Shown piece after piece: positions 18,521-27,700 of a DNA stretch of 64,000 nt (position 1 is its first letter; every line of letters begins with the position of its first letter). A program made the translations under genes and the position numbers. The notes under the pieces are model-generated. The model searched no databases. It saw only the letters and a program-made list of their open reading frames with translations, and was not told the DNA's origin. The stretch is from Acidobacteriota bacterium (GTDB lineage Bacteria; Acidobacteriota; Terriglobia; Acidiferrales; UBA7541): positions 89,082 through 153,081 of the forward strand of contig QHYI01000109.1 of assembly GCA_003223245.1 (NCBI GenBank). Direction: 5' to 3'.

Positions 18521-19066
18521 CTAGGGTTCTTTCGCCAGGTCCAGAGAATCTCCAGTCTGGTGATCGGAAGTCTGGAAGCGCAGGAACTCATGCACGGCGC
18601 GCAACGCTTCTGGGTTCTTCGTGGTGATGCGAATACGCGCCCCTTTTCCGGTAGTCTCCAGCTTGTATTGGATTACCTCCCGCAGGCGCTTCATCGCTTC
18701 TGTTCCCGGCGGATTCTGCGCGTGAATGAGCATCGGCGCTGAAAAATTCCCAGCCGCGAACATCGTCACAATGTGCTGGAAGTGCGAACGGATTTGCTCC
18801 CGGCTGGTCGCGTCTTGCGCAGCGTTGGCTTCCGCTTCGATGACCCCACCATGTGAATCAAGCCTGAAATGATGCGTGGTTTTCTCATGAGAAAATCCCA
18901 TCACCTCATCCCCGCGCTGCACCACGCCCTGGTGATGCTCCTCCGCCGAAGGCGTCTTCTGCAAGTGCATCGCGCAAATGGGTCTTGCCTGCGCTGCCGG
19001 TTTTTCTTGCGCCAAACAGGGGAATGCCGCCAAGGCCACAACCAGGATTGCCGGCAGAGTGTTCAT
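18521..19066 (-). CDS. exported protein of unknown function
   Basis: This 181-residue protein has a clean signal peptide (MNTLPAILVVALAAFPCLAQ). The mature part is His-rich (AMHLQKTPSAEEHHQGVVQR, FSHEKTTHHF). It then has a mixed alpha/beta region with HFQHIVTMFAAGNFSAPMLIH and ends with LDLAKEP. The start is placed at the ATG in front of the signal peptide, 13 codons inside the open frame. The His clusters suggest metal binding but no family is recognised. The lactonase-like gene upstream on the same strand starts 920 bp away and ends 92 bp from this start. Confidence 0.7.
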   Translation of the reverse strand: MNTLPAILVVALAAFPCLAQEKPAAQARPICAMHLQKTPSAEEHHQGVVQRGDEVMGFSHEKTTHHFRLDSHGGVIEAEANAAQDATSREQIRSHFQHIVTMFAAGNFSAPMLIHAQNPPGTEAMKRLREVIQYKLETTGKGARIRITTKNPEALRAVHEFLRFQTSDHQTGDSLDLAKEP

Positions 19067-19158
19067 CTTTGTGGTGCCTCTTTTCCCGCGGAATGCTTTA
19101 CCCATGCTTCGCGCGCGCTCACCGTGTTGGACGAGCCAGATGGCGATTCGGCGCTTGC

Positions 19159-19986
19159 CTACCGGATCTTGGCGACGCGGCCTTCAGTGGGAAACTTCTG
19201 AAATTGCAACATGTCGTGACCCGGCACGACGCGGTCTGCCGAGCCCGCCAGTTCGATCATGCGCGCTTGGTTCTTGATGTTCGCTGCCTCATCGGCCTTG
19301 GAGAACGTGGCGCTGGCCTTGTGCTCCGCAAGGTTGCGATAGAGATAGCAGTTGTCGGAAGCCAGCACCAACGGGTGATCCCCCTCCACGCGCAGGTATT
19401 GTGAGGCATAAGTGTGCCGCGCCCCGGTGTACGCGCGGATCCCCGGAAAGATCTCGACGTTGTCGCCATCCACGAAGCGCACGCGCCCTTCCGTATTCAG
19501 CTTGACCAGTTGCTGCACATCCTCGGGATCAATGCCGCCGTGATGCCCGCCCGGCTGCCACGCCTCGCCGGTGTAATACCGAAATTCCTCCTTCTGAATC
19601 CAAACCGTTGCTTTGGGAAAGAGATCGATACCGCCCATGTGGTCCCAATGCGCGTGGCTGATGATGATGTCGGTGATTTCCTCGGGCTGGACGCCGGCGA
19701 GTTTCACGGCTTCATCCGGGCGAATGTATTCCGTGGAGGGAAAATATTTGAGGAAAGTTTCGCGGTGATAGCCGCTGTCAAAGAGGATGTTCCGCCCGCC
19801 GCCTCGAATCAGCCACACGACCATGGCGATGTTGATTTTTTCGCCTTTAGGCACGCCCATGACCAAGCCCGCCACTTCGTCTTCGGCGGAAGCGTAGCGA
19901 ATGGCTTGGATGGAATACTCCGTCGCCGTGGCTGCGGGCAAAGCCGCGGCAACAATCCCCAATATCGCTAAGAGGAATTTTTTCAT
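19159..19986 (-). CDS. exported metallo-beta-lactamase-fold hydrolase, lactonase-like
   Basis: This 275-residue protein has a signal peptide (1-21). The metal site is complete: HAHWDH at 111-116, H191, D211 and H257. The overall pattern (VWLIRGGGRNILFDSGYH; HAHWDHMGG) matches the AHL-lactonase (AiiA/AttM-like) branch. The usual substrate is an N-acyl-homoserine lactone, but many members act on other lactones or esters. Export to the periplasm is atypical for quorum-quenching enzymes. No luxI or luxR is nearby. Confidence 0.85.
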   Translation of the reverse strand: MKKFLLAILGIVAAALPAATATEYSIQAIRYASAEDEVAGLVMGVPKGEKINIAMVVWLIRGGGRNILFDSGYHRETFLKYFPSTEYIRPDEAVKLAGVQPEEITDIIISHAHWDHMGGIDLFPKATVWIQKEEFRYYTGEAWQPGGHHGGIDPEDVQQLVKLNTEGRVRFVDGDNVEIFPGIRAYTGARHTYASQYLRVEGDHPLVLASDNCYLYRNLAEHKASATFSKADEAANIKNQARMIELAGSADRVVPGHDMLQFQKFPTEGRVAKIR

Positions 19987-20084
19987 TTTGCGGCTCCAAG
20001 GGAAAGAGCCGCTATTCTAATCTGCGAGGACCAAAGAGCTTAAGTGAAAAGTACGCAGGGGGAGCGGTAAGCCGGCAAGGAAAT

Positions 20085-20360
20085 TTACAGCGGCCGCCGC
20101 GAGGAGCGTACGAAATCGCGCAGCACCGTGACGTTCGGGCCGTAAGTGCCGATTCGGCTCGCATCCACAGGAAGTCCCAGCCGTTCGGCAAGTTCCAGGT
20201 TCACGCCCGCGTCGTCCAGTTCGGAAAGGCTAAAACCCTGTGCCGGCAACACGCGATTCAAACCCGTCGGATACACCGGGCGAGGCGGACGGTGATGCCG
20301 CCAGGGGCGACGCGCCACCTCGTAGAATTGCTTCCAATCGGCTTTGCTCCATGTCGTCAT
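20085..20360 (-). CDS. small protein with eL13-like domain
   Basis: This 91-residue protein has residues 33-84 (LPAQGFSLSELDDAGVNLEL, RLGLPVDASRIGTYGPNVTV) that follow the core of eukaryotic/archaeal ribosomal protein eL13: GFSL-x2-L-x2-AG, then LG-x-PVD-x-R-x5-NV. The N-terminal 30 residues are basic and aromatic (WKQFYEVARRPWRHHRPPR). Bacterial proteins carrying this domain exist, but I know of no demonstrated ribosomal role. It stands alone on the minus strand. Confidence 0.6.
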   Translation of the reverse strand: MTTWSKADWKQFYEVARRPWRHHRPPRPVYPTGLNRVLPAQGFSLSELDDAGVNLELAERLGLPVDASRIGTYGPNVTVLRDFVRSSRRPL

Positions 20361-20809
20361 ACTATTTCGTTATACGCTTTACTCATGCGATTGGATGCGG
20401 CCCGTGTCCAGAAGGTTCACCGAGGGTTGCATCGGTGCCTTCTTGTCGGTCACCCTCCAACGTCCGAGCTATTCATATACATCACTGAATCCCCGGTGGA
20501 GCATTTTCCTCACCTCCTGTATCAAACACGTTACGGGGGCATCTGTTTCGTGGGTTGTTTTCTGAAGCTTCCGACGACCATGCAGCGTGTACGCTACATT
20601 GTGTGCGAACTGGCATCGTGCGAGCGGTATCTGCCAGCGCGAGGGAATAAAGAGCACGGGGGAGTAGAACGACGAAGTGTGGATTTGCGCAGACTTGCGC
20701 CTCAGAGTTCTCTAAAGGGAAATGAGGGGCCCGCTGGGTGAGCCTGCTCTCTCAGAAGCGAACAGATTGCCTACAAGCGATGCGGGTAGCTCAGACGGAA
20801 GCTTGCGGT
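20361..20809. other. intergenic, no gene seen
   Basis: About 450 bases between two minus-strand genes. Open frames here lack codon character, ribosome binding sites and recognisable domains. No tRNA, repeat or strong hairpin was noticed. Confidence 0.5.
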
Positions 20810-21172
20810 TTACCAGCGATTGCTACGGTCGCCGCGATCTCCGCCGCGCCCCCCGCCGTGGCCGCGTCCGCCACCGCCACCTCGGCCGCCGCCATAACCG
20901 CCCCGCCCGCCGCCGCTGCGTTCCGCCTGAGGACGCGCTTCGTTGACCACCAGGTTTCGGCCCCCGAAGTTTTGGCCGTTCAAAGAATTAATCGCCCGGT
21001 CCGCGTCTTCGTCACTGTTGATTTCGACGAACGCGAACCCGCGTGATTGACCGGTAAAACGGTCGCGAATGAGATTGACACCTGAAGGGGATACTCCTAC
21101 TTGAGAAAACCAGTCCTGAAGCTGATCCTCCGTTGCCGAAAACGGAAGATTGCCGATATAAAGCTTCTTCAC
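20810..21172 (-). CDS. RNA-binding protein, RRM domain with RGG tail
   Basis: This 120-residue protein has one RNA recognition motif at 1-80, with RNP2 LYIGNL (4-9) and RNP1 RGFAFVEI (about 44-51). A Gly/Arg/Ser tail follows (GGGRGGYGGGRGGGGG), as in cyanobacterial Rbp proteins. The start is GTG, with AAGGAG six bases upstream. Such proteins bind RNA, often under cold or stress conditions. It is monocistronic, with divergent acyl-CoA ligase transcription on its upstream side. Confidence 0.92.
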   Translation of the reverse strand: MKKLYIGNLPFSATEDQLQDWFSQVGVSPSGVNLIRDRFTGQSRGFAFVEINSDEDADRAINSLNGQNFGGRNLVVNEARPQAERSGGGRGGYGGGRGGGGGRGHGGGRGGDRGDRSNRW

Positions 21173-21445
21173 CTATTGCTCCTTCTGCCCGGAACCTGAC
21201 TTGCCAGTCGCGGAGCGCGCCGAAGAAACCGCTATCGTTCACCGGGGAGGCGAACCTGCGCTGCCGCCGAGGGAGCGAGACCGTAACTTCAGCGGTCTGC
21301 TGCATCCTCTCGGAATTTGACATTATTTGCAACTAAATAAAATGCCCGCATCGTTTCGGGCGTACCCCTGTTGGCCCGCCTGCTCCCTCTCGCTAAGAAT
21401 TCGTGCTAGCATGCGCTCAATTTGTCCTTCCGTTTGGGAGGCCCC

Positions 21446-23062
21446 ATGCGTGGCACAATGATGAATTTTCCGTTGACGCTCCCCACCATTCTGGAGCGTT
21501 CCGGGAAGATCTTCCCCCGCGTGGAAATTGTTTCGCGAAGACCGGACAAGTCTACTGTGCGCAGCTGTTACGGAGAGTTTTATCAACGGGCGCGTGGTCT
21601 TGCCGCGGCCTTCTTGAAACTCGGATTACGGCCGGGCGACCGCGTCGCTTCCATGATGTGGAACCATTCGGAACACCTGGAGGCCTTCTTCGGGGTTCCG
21701 TGCGCCGGAGGCATCCTGCACACGCTGAATCTTCGTCTCCACCCCCATGAAATTGCCACCATTGCCAAACATGCCGGGGACCGTTTTTTGCTGATTGACG
21801 ATGTTCTGTATCCCGTCTATGAGAAATTCCGCGAAGACGTTTCCTTTGAGAAAGTGATCGTCGTTCCCTACGCCTTCAATACCGTTCCGGAAGGCTTTCT
21901 GAATTATGAAGAGCTGCTCGCTGATGCCGCTGACGACTTCCGCTATCCGGCGATTGACGAAAACGATGGCGCCGCGATGTGCTTCACCTCCGGCACGACC
22001 GGCTTTTCCAAAGGCGTGGTCTACTCGCACCGCGCCATCGTGCTGCACTCTTTCTGCTGTGGTCTGGTCGAGGTGTTTGGCATGAACCAGGCGGACACGG
22101 TAATGCTGGTGGCGCCGATGTTCCATGCTAATGCCTGGGGGATTCCGTTTGCGGCGACGATGCTCGGCGCGCGTCTCGTTCTTCCTGGGCCGCAGGTGGA
22201 TCCGGAGAGCCTCCTGGAATTGATGGTGAGCGAGCGCGTGACCATCGCTTGCGGAGTACCCACGGTTTGGATCGCCGTTCTCGACGCGCTCGAAAAAAAT
22301 CCCACGAAATGGAAGTTCGAGTCTCCCATTCGGGTGGTTTGCGGAGGCACGGCTCCTCCGGTCGAACTCATCCGCCGGCTGGACCGTTTCGGCCTGCACA
22401 TCCAGCATCTCTGGGGCATGACGGAAACCACGCCCATTGGCACTTCCGGCGGGCTGCGCGCTCATATGTGTGATTGGCCGGATGACAAAAAGTACGAGGT
22501 TCGCGCCAAGCAGGGCTGGCCCGCTCCGTTTGTGGAGATTCGCCTGATGCGGCCGGAAGGAGAAGCCCCGTGGGATGGCGTCACCTCGGGCGAAATCGAG
22601 ATTCGCGGGCCGTGGGTGGCGGCGAGTTACTACGAATCGCCCGACCAGGCGCACCGCTGGACCGAAGACGGCTGGTTCCGTACCGGCGATGTCGCCACCA
22701 TGGACGAAGAGGGCTACGTCAAGATCGTTGACCGGGCAAAAGATCTGGTGAAGTCCGGCGGGGAATGGATCAGTTCGGTGGACCTGGAAAATGCGCTGAT
22801 GGGTCACCCCGCAGTCAAAGAGGCTTGTGTCGTGGGCATCCCGCATCCTAAATGGCAGGAGCGCCCGCTTGCCGCTGTCGTCCTGAAAGATGGCGCGCGC
22901 GCTACTCCCGAGGAGCTGCGCGCCTTTCTCGGCGCATCGTTTGCCAAGTGGCAGCTTCCGGACGCGTTCGTCTTCCTCGACTCTATCCCGCGGACTTCCG
23001 TAGGCAAATTCAAGAAAATCGCCCTCCGCGAGCAGTTCGCCAACTGGAAGTGGGATGCCTAG
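21446..23062 (+). CDS. medium/long-chain fatty-acid--CoA ligase
   Basis: This 538-residue AMP-forming ligase has P-loop CFTSGTTGFSKGVVYSH (near 183), WGMTETTP (about 320) and the hinge/adenylate motifs GWFRTGDVATMDEEGYV and IVDRAKDLVKSGGEWIS. The C-terminal lysine motif is TSVGKFKK. The sequence is typical of the AlkK/FadD-like ligases of beta-oxidation. The start is the ATG preceded by GGGAGG, eight codons inside the longest frame. It is not in an operon with other fatty-acid genes; the acyl-CoA dehydrogenase of the window is 40 kb away. Confidence 0.92.
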   Translation: MRGTMMNFPLTLPTILERSGKIFPRVEIVSRRPDKSTVRSCYGEFYQRARGLAAAFLKLGLRPGDRVASMMWNHSEHLEAFFGVPCAGGILHTLNLRLHPHEIATIAKHAGDRFLLIDDVLYPVYEKFREDVSFEKVIVVPYAFNTVPEGFLNYEELLADAADDFRYPAIDENDGAAMCFTSGTTGFSKGVVYSHRAIVLHSFCCGLVEVFGMNQADTVMLVAPMFHANAWGIPFAATMLGARLVLPGPQVDPESLLELMVSERVTIACGVPTVWIAVLDALEKNPTKWKFESPIRVVCGGTAPPVELIRRLDRFGLHIQHLWGMTETTPIGTSGGLRAHMCDWPDDKKYEVRAKQGWPAPFVEIRLMRPEGEAPWDGVTSGEIEIRGPWVAASYYESPDQAHRWTEDGWFRTGDVATMDEEGYVKIVDRAKDLVKSGGEWISSVDLENALMGHPAVKEACVVGIPHPKWQERPLAAVVLKDGARATPEELRAFLGASFAKWQLPDAFVFLDSIPRTSVGKFKKIALREQFANWKWDA

Positions 23063-23135
23063 CCGCAGACTCCCAAGCAAGGTGTCGTCATCTCTTCTTC
23101 ATTGACGTTGGCAATTTTCCGGTCTTCTTGGAAGC

Positions 23136-23770
23136 TCAGGCCCGTGCACTCAGTCCCGGCTCCGCAACCCAGCCAAAGGACCGCGTTACGGCCTTTTTCC
23201 ATTCCGAGTAGAGCCGCTCTCGCGTGGCGCTTTCCATGTGGGGCTTCCATACTTGGTCCGCACTCCAATGTCTGCGCAATTCTCCCAAATCTTTATAGAA
23301 GCCGACGGCCAGGCCTGCGGCGTAACTGGCGCCCAGCGCTCTGGTTTCTTTGATCAATGGCCGGATGACGTCGCGATTCAGAATGTCCGCCTGAAATTGC
23401 ATCAGCAGATCGTTTTCAACCATACCGCCGTGGGCTCTCAGGGAGTCCACTCTTTTGCCGGAATCCAGTTCCATAGCCTCGAGCACTTCGCGGGTTTGAT
23501 ACGCGGTAGCTTCCAGAACCGCGCGTGCCAGATGACCCTTATTCGAGTAGCGCGTAAGCCCGGCGATAACGCCTCGAGCGTCGGATTTCCAGTAAGGAGC
23601 GAAAAGCCCCGAGAACGCTGGCACAAAGTAAACGCCTCCGTTGTCCTTGACGGTGCGCGCCAGGGGCTCAATATCCGAGCTCTTTTGAATCAGCCCCAAG
23701 TTGTCGCGCATCCACTGCACGAGCGCTCCGGTAATAGCCATACTGCCTTCGAGGGCGTAGGGGATGACGC
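23136..23770 (-). pseudogene. glpK: glycerol kinase, C-terminal remnant
   Basis: The minus strand encodes the last ~210 residues of glycerol kinase: [20 protein letters not shown], then [35 protein letters not shown] and [16 protein letters not shown]. Similarity continues a few codons upstream of the first ATG ([13 protein letters not shown]) and is then cut by an in-frame TGA. The N-terminal half, with the glycerol and most ATP contacts, is absent. The family is usually about 500 residues. The retained frame is clean, so the truncation may be recent. Confidence 0.85.
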
Positions 23771-24075
23771 GAGCCCCGGCGAATGGTCATATTTGCGTCA
23801 CTGTACTATCTGCGCGCGTATCGGAAGGTCGTAGTACTTACACCCAGAAAGTCTTAGTACCTATAAAACCCCAAGGAATTTGCAAAGATTTCTTGACTGT
23901 AGCCCCGGAATTGATTACAAGAAGCCAGCGACCTTTCAGGGTGCGTTCTGAAATACGGCCAATCCATGTGATAATGAAGCAGGGGCGGTGCCCAACATTA
24001 CCGGCTGCAGCAGCGTCAGCGGCGAGCGGCTCCGCAAGTTTCCAATCCTAACCGGATTGGGGGTGAATTGATAAA

Positions 24076-24273
24076 GTGGCGGAAGTCATCATCCAGGAAA
24101 ACGAATCTCTGGAAAACGCACTGCGGCGCTTCAAGCGCAAAGTGCAACAGGAAGACATCATCAAGGAGATCAAGAAGCATAGCTTCTACATGAAGCCCGG
24201 CGAGAAGCGCCGGGCGAAAGAAGCGCTTTCGCGGAAGCGACTGCGCAAGAAGCAGCGGCGGGAATCGGAGTAA
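24076..24273 (+). CDS. rpsU: 30S ribosomal protein S21
   Basis: This 65-residue basic protein is typical bS21: N-terminal VIIQENESLENALRRFKRKV and C-terminal RRAKEALSRKRLRKKQRR. The start is GTG. The 300 bases upstream hold no gene. They run from the glycerol-kinase break point and contain a GATAAT element near 23971 that could be its -10. A GC-rich hairpin follows the stop. Confidence 0.95.
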   Translation: MAEVIIQENESLENALRRFKRKVQQEDIIKEIKKHSFYMKPGEKRRAKEALSRKRLRKKQRRESE

Positions 24274-24280
24274 TTTGCCG

Positions 24281-24308
24281 AGGGCGGTCCTTTCCGGAGG
24301 GCCGCCCT
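24281..24308 (+). terminator. hairpin after rpsU
   Basis: AGGGCGGTCC at 24281-24290 pairs with GGGCCGCCCT at 24299-24308 (nine Watson-Crick pairs and one G-U) across an eight-base loop. It starts eight bases after the rpsU stop. No T-run follows. Confidence 0.5.
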
Positions 24309-24514
24309 TGCGTTATCCGTCGCGGCGAGGCGCTGAACTTCCGAGAGTTAGGCCCCCGTTAGGCAGAACGTTTGGGTGTTTTTCGCAGCTTCGTACCCGC
24401 AGGCCCAAGGGATCCGCGCCCGGCGTCCCCGGATACTGGTCTCCTCAAGCATCTTGGCTCTCAGGTGCAAAGTCCTCCCAAACCCCTGCCGGCGGGACCA
24501 GGGGAGAGCGCCTC

Positions 24515-24811
24515 ATGGAATACCACGACAAGGTGTTGAAGTGTTCGGAATGCGGAGCGGAGTTCGTGTTCACTGCCGGCGAACAGATGTTTTTCGCCGA
24601 CAAAGGATTCAAGAACGAACCGAAGCGCTGCAAGGCCTGCAAAGCGAAAAGGGCCGAAAGCGGCGCGCACGCCGCTCCAGCACGCGCGGAAACCAAGACC
24701 AATTGCTCGCAGTGCGGGAAAGAAACCACGGTTCCCTTCCGGCCCACGCAGGGACGGCCGGTATATTGCCGTGAATGCTTCCAGCAGCGGCGGGCCATAG
24801 GCGCGGCGTAG
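24515..24811 (+). CDS. double zinc-ribbon protein, CxxC-x17-CxxC type
   Basis: This 98-residue protein has two zinc-binding modules. The first is CSECGAEFVF to RCKACK (about 9-46). The second is CSQC, then exactly 17 residues, then CREC, a spacing that defines a known CxxC-x17-CxxC domain. Arg/Ala-rich sequence links them. The start is the ATG with GGGGAGAG upstream; the open frame extends 80 codons further 5' but lacks character. Biochemical roles of this family are not established. It lies downstream of rpsU on the same strand. Confidence 0.8.
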   Translation: MEYHDKVLKCSECGAEFVFTAGEQMFFADKGFKNEPKRCKACKAKRAESGAHAAPARAETKTNCSQCGKETTVPFRPTQGRPVYCRECFQQRRAIGAA

Positions 24812-25001
24812 TTCAGAAGTTGGAAGTTAGAAACTAAAGGTCAGAAGCAGGGCTCGCAGAGGAGAACGTTTCCGGTGGGGCGGGTCGGTTTTCGTCCGCT
24901 TGTTGTTTCGCCCATCCTTTCTTCCTTCCCGCCTTATGCTTTATTTGATATTTTGTTCTAATTTCTCCCTTCTTGCCGAGCAATCTGCGGCGCTGCCAAA
25001 T

Positions 25002-26114
25002 TCAAGAATGGGCGTCGAGGTAGGCGCCGAACTGAGCAAGCGCTTCGGGCATGTTCTTGCGGCCGTAGCCGAAGCGAATGTGGCGTGGCTGATCGTAGAC
25101 GGTGCCTGGCAGGAGCAAGACTCCCGCTTTGTTCACCGCTTCCTCACAAAACGAAAGCACGTCGCACTGCGGCTTGAAGCGGACAAAGCCGATGGGGCTG
25201 GCGTTGGGCTTGACCCATTCGAAGAGATTCGAGCGCTGCCGCAAGAAAGAAGCTAGCAGAGGCAGGTTGCGTAATACGATTTCGCGATTGCGCTGGACCA
25301 GGACTTCGCGGTGGCGCAACGCCAGCGCCGAGAGAAATTCGCTCGGAGCGCTGCTGCAGATCGACGTGTAGTACTTGAATTCGAGGCAGCGGTCGAGAAT
25401 CCCTGCATCTTTGGAGGCGAGCCAGCCAAGCCGAAGGCCGGGCAAGCCGTAAGTCTTGCTCATGGAGCCAAGACTGACGGCGCGTTCGTAAATTTCACAG
25501 GCCGCTGGGAGACGCGTGGCGGGATCGTGCTCGAGTTCGCGGTAGACTTCGTCGCAAAAGACGATAATTCCGCGCGCGGAGGCAAGTTTCATGACTTGCT
25601 GGAAGACGTTTGCAGACATCAAAAGCCCCGTCGGATTGTGAGGCGTGTTGATGTAGATGATTTTCGTGTTAGGCTGAATCAATTTTTCAAGCGCGGCGAG
25701 GTCATGCGCCCAGCCGTTTTCAAAGCAGCGACGCCATTCGCTAATTTGTGCTCCCGTGCTGCGCGCGACTTCGAGCGCGCTCTCATAGCAAGGCGTTTCG
25801 ACGATGACGTGATCGTCCGGCGAAAGCAACGCGTGATACAAAACAAAAATGCCTTCCTCGGTTGCTGCCGTGACCAGGACATCTCGAGGAGGGATTCCCC
25901 GATACATCGCCGAGACGACTTCGCGCAGCACCGGCGCTCCCGGCGATTCCGTGTACCCGCACCAATGCTTCAGGAAGCGATCATGAGAACCGGGCTCGAG
26001 GTCGAGCAGCTCCTGGATGGTGCGGGACTCCGCGTCGGAACTGGAAAGCAGATATTTGGCGGTGAATTCGTATTTGCCGAAATACTGTTCAATGCGAAAG
26101 GGCTTGATTTGCAT
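25002..26114 (-). CDS. PLP-dependent aminotransferase, class I/II
   Basis: This 370-residue fold-type-I enzyme has PLP motifs TAATEEGIFVLYHAL (phosphate/ring stacking), NTPHNPTG (Asn/Pro motif), FCDEVYREL (Asp to pyridine N), SMSKTYGLPGLRLGW with the Schiff-base lysine in SMSKTYG, and the C-terminal Arg in RHIRFGYG. The start is the ATG of MQIKPFR; 47 upstream codons are rejected. The substrate cannot be told from the sequence. It is nearest to aspartate/branched-chain or capreomycidine-synthase-like aminotransferases. It is monocistronic. Confidence 0.88.
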   Translation of the reverse strand: MQIKPFRIEQYFGKYEFTAKYLLSSSDAESRTIQELLDLEPGSHDRFLKHWCGYTESPGAPVLREVVSAMYRGIPPRDVLVTAATEEGIFVLYHALLSPDDHVIVETPCYESALEVARSTGAQISEWRRCFENGWAHDLAALEKLIQPNTKIIYINTPHNPTGLLMSANVFQQVMKLASARGIIVFCDEVYRELEHDPATRLPAACEIYERAVSLGSMSKTYGLPGLRLGWLASKDAGILDRCLEFKYYTSICSSAPSEFLSALALRHREVLVQRNREIVLRNLPLLASFLRQRSNLFEWVKPNASPIGFVRFKPQCDVLSFCEEAVNKAGVLLLPGTVYDQPRHIRFGYGRKNMPEALAQFGAYLDAHS

Positions 26115-26437
26115 GGCACAAGAGTCTGGCAAGGTCCACGTCCGGCAGTCTAGCGCCAAAATGACTCGCACACCGGTGCGGCATTGCGCTTGGCCAACAG
26201 AGCGAATACGCACTCCGGCCTGGCACGTCAGGCTCCTCGACTCGGACCCGGCCATCGGCTGGCAGGTCCTGAGGACTTCACGGGTGAGGCCACTGACGCG
26301 ATTGCAGCCGAGCGGTCCCGCGTCGCTGCGGAGGGCTGGGGAGCCCGACTGACGGGCTTATTCGCAATAACCGACTTAGGAATTCTTTGCAGCGTGGGAA
26401 AGGAAACGGTACGGCTTCTGTCAGCCGGTTCCCGATT

Positions 26438-27682
26438 TCAAATGATGTCCTCTCTCTCGGCGTCCCATTGGACGGTGCGCAACTGGCGCAGTGAAGCGAT
26501 AGCCATTTGGCAGGCGATCGCGGAACTGTAGCCTAGCTCGAAGGGGCAGTTCGGTTCCATGCGGCTGCGGACACAATCGAAGAAATTGCGCATGTGGGCT
26601 TCGGTATCATTTTCATCCGAGCCGACAATGTTGGCCTCGCCTCCGACCGATGAGGAGGTGGGGGCTTTTTGTTCGGCGTGATGATGGGTCTGCGGCAGAT
26701 AGCTCACGTTGTCCACCACGCGCAGGACGGTTCCTTTGTTCCCCAGAGCCAGGTCGCTTCCGTCTTCCCCGTAGTAATTGTTGCCGAACATCGAATTCCA
26801 GGTGAACATCAGCTTTTCCGGCTGATCCATGCAGACATTCATGGTGTCGGGAACTTCCATCTCGGGAGAAAGATAGTTATAGCCAGCCATGGTGACGCGG
26901 TGCGGAACCTTGAGCCCAAGCACTTTGTACCAAAAGCCTACCTGGTGGACCATATTCTCAAAAACGTTTCCGCCGGAATAATCCCAGAAAAACCGCCAAT
27001 TGATGAAGCGCTGCGGATCGAAGTCGTGCGGCGGCGCTTCGCCTTCGAACTCTTTCCAAGCGACGTTTTCCAGATTGCAGTCAGGGGGAATGTTCCGTTT
27101 CCATCCGCCATAGGGAGCGTTGCGATAATGATGGGTATGAATCGCGGTGATATTTCCCAGGCGGTCCGGGGTCGCAAGTTCGCGCGCGCGCTCGAAAGCT
27201 TTTCCGCTCACGGACTGGATGCCGACCTGAACCACACGATTCGATCCTTCGACCGCGCGGCGCATCCGACGCGCATGGTCGGGATTAAAGGCCATGGTCT
27301 TTTCCTGGTAGACGTCTTTGCCCGCTCGGATCGCGGGGACGAAGTTGAGGGCATGCTGATGCTGTGGAGTGGCGATGAGCACGGCGTCGACGGACTTGTC
27401 GTCGAGCAAGCGGCGGAAGTCGGTGTAGGTCTGAATCGATGGAACCAGGTGCTTGATCGCGTCCAGACGGCGCGAATAGACGTCGGCAACCGCGACGGCT
27501 TGCGTGTTGGGCGCCTTCAGAGCGGCTTTGAAGATAGCCGTTCCCCGGCCGCCTGCGCCGATAAGGCCGAAGCGGACGCGGTCGTTGGCGCCAAGGACGC
27601 GAGCCGGCGGGAACATCGACGAGCCTGCCAGGGCGGCGGCACCTCCGGTAAGTTGATGGATGAAAATGCGGCGGTTTAGCAT
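26438..27682 (-). CDS. Tat-exported Gfo/Idh/MocA-family oxidoreductase
   Basis: This 414-residue protein has a twin-arginine-like leader (MLNRRIFIHQLTGGAAALAG). The Rossmann motif is GLIGAGGRGTAIF, followed by the family's catalytic EKTMAF (EKP-like, Thr in place of Pro) and a C-terminal alpha/beta domain (WDYSGGNVFENMVHQVGFW). Members oxidise or reduce sugars and inositols with NAD(P). Secreted members are common in Acidobacteriota, Planctomycetota and Bacteroidota, where they may carry a tightly bound cofactor. The TIM-barrel gene is 18 bp upstream on the same strand, so the pair probably acts on one sugar pathway. Confidence 0.88.
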   Translation of the reverse strand: MLNRRIFIHQLTGGAAALAGSSMFPPARVLGANDRVRFGLIGAGGRGTAIFKAALKAPNTQAVAVADVYSRRLDAIKHLVPSIQTYTDFRRLLDDKSVDAVLIATPQHQHALNFVPAIRAGKDVYQEKTMAFNPDHARRMRRAVEGSNRVVQVGIQSVSGKAFERARELATPDRLGNITAIHTHHYRNAPYGGWKRNIPPDCNLENVAWKEFEGEAPPHDFDPQRFINWRFFWDYSGGNVFENMVHQVGFWYKVLGLKVPHRVTMAGYNYLSPEMEVPDTMNVCMDQPEKLMFTWNSMFGNNYYGEDGSDLALGNKGTVLRVVDNVSYLPQTHHHAEQKAPTSSSVGGEANIVGSDENDTEAHMRNFFDCVRSRMEPNCPFELGYSSAIACQMAIASLRQLRTVQWDAEREDII

Positions 27683-27700
27683 GGCTTTCGCTCCTATTGG

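Noticed and set aside
21626..23080. 484-codon frame antisense to the acyl-CoA ligase
   Set aside because: It mirrors the ligase codons, has Arg/His/Val-rich composition and no family pattern.
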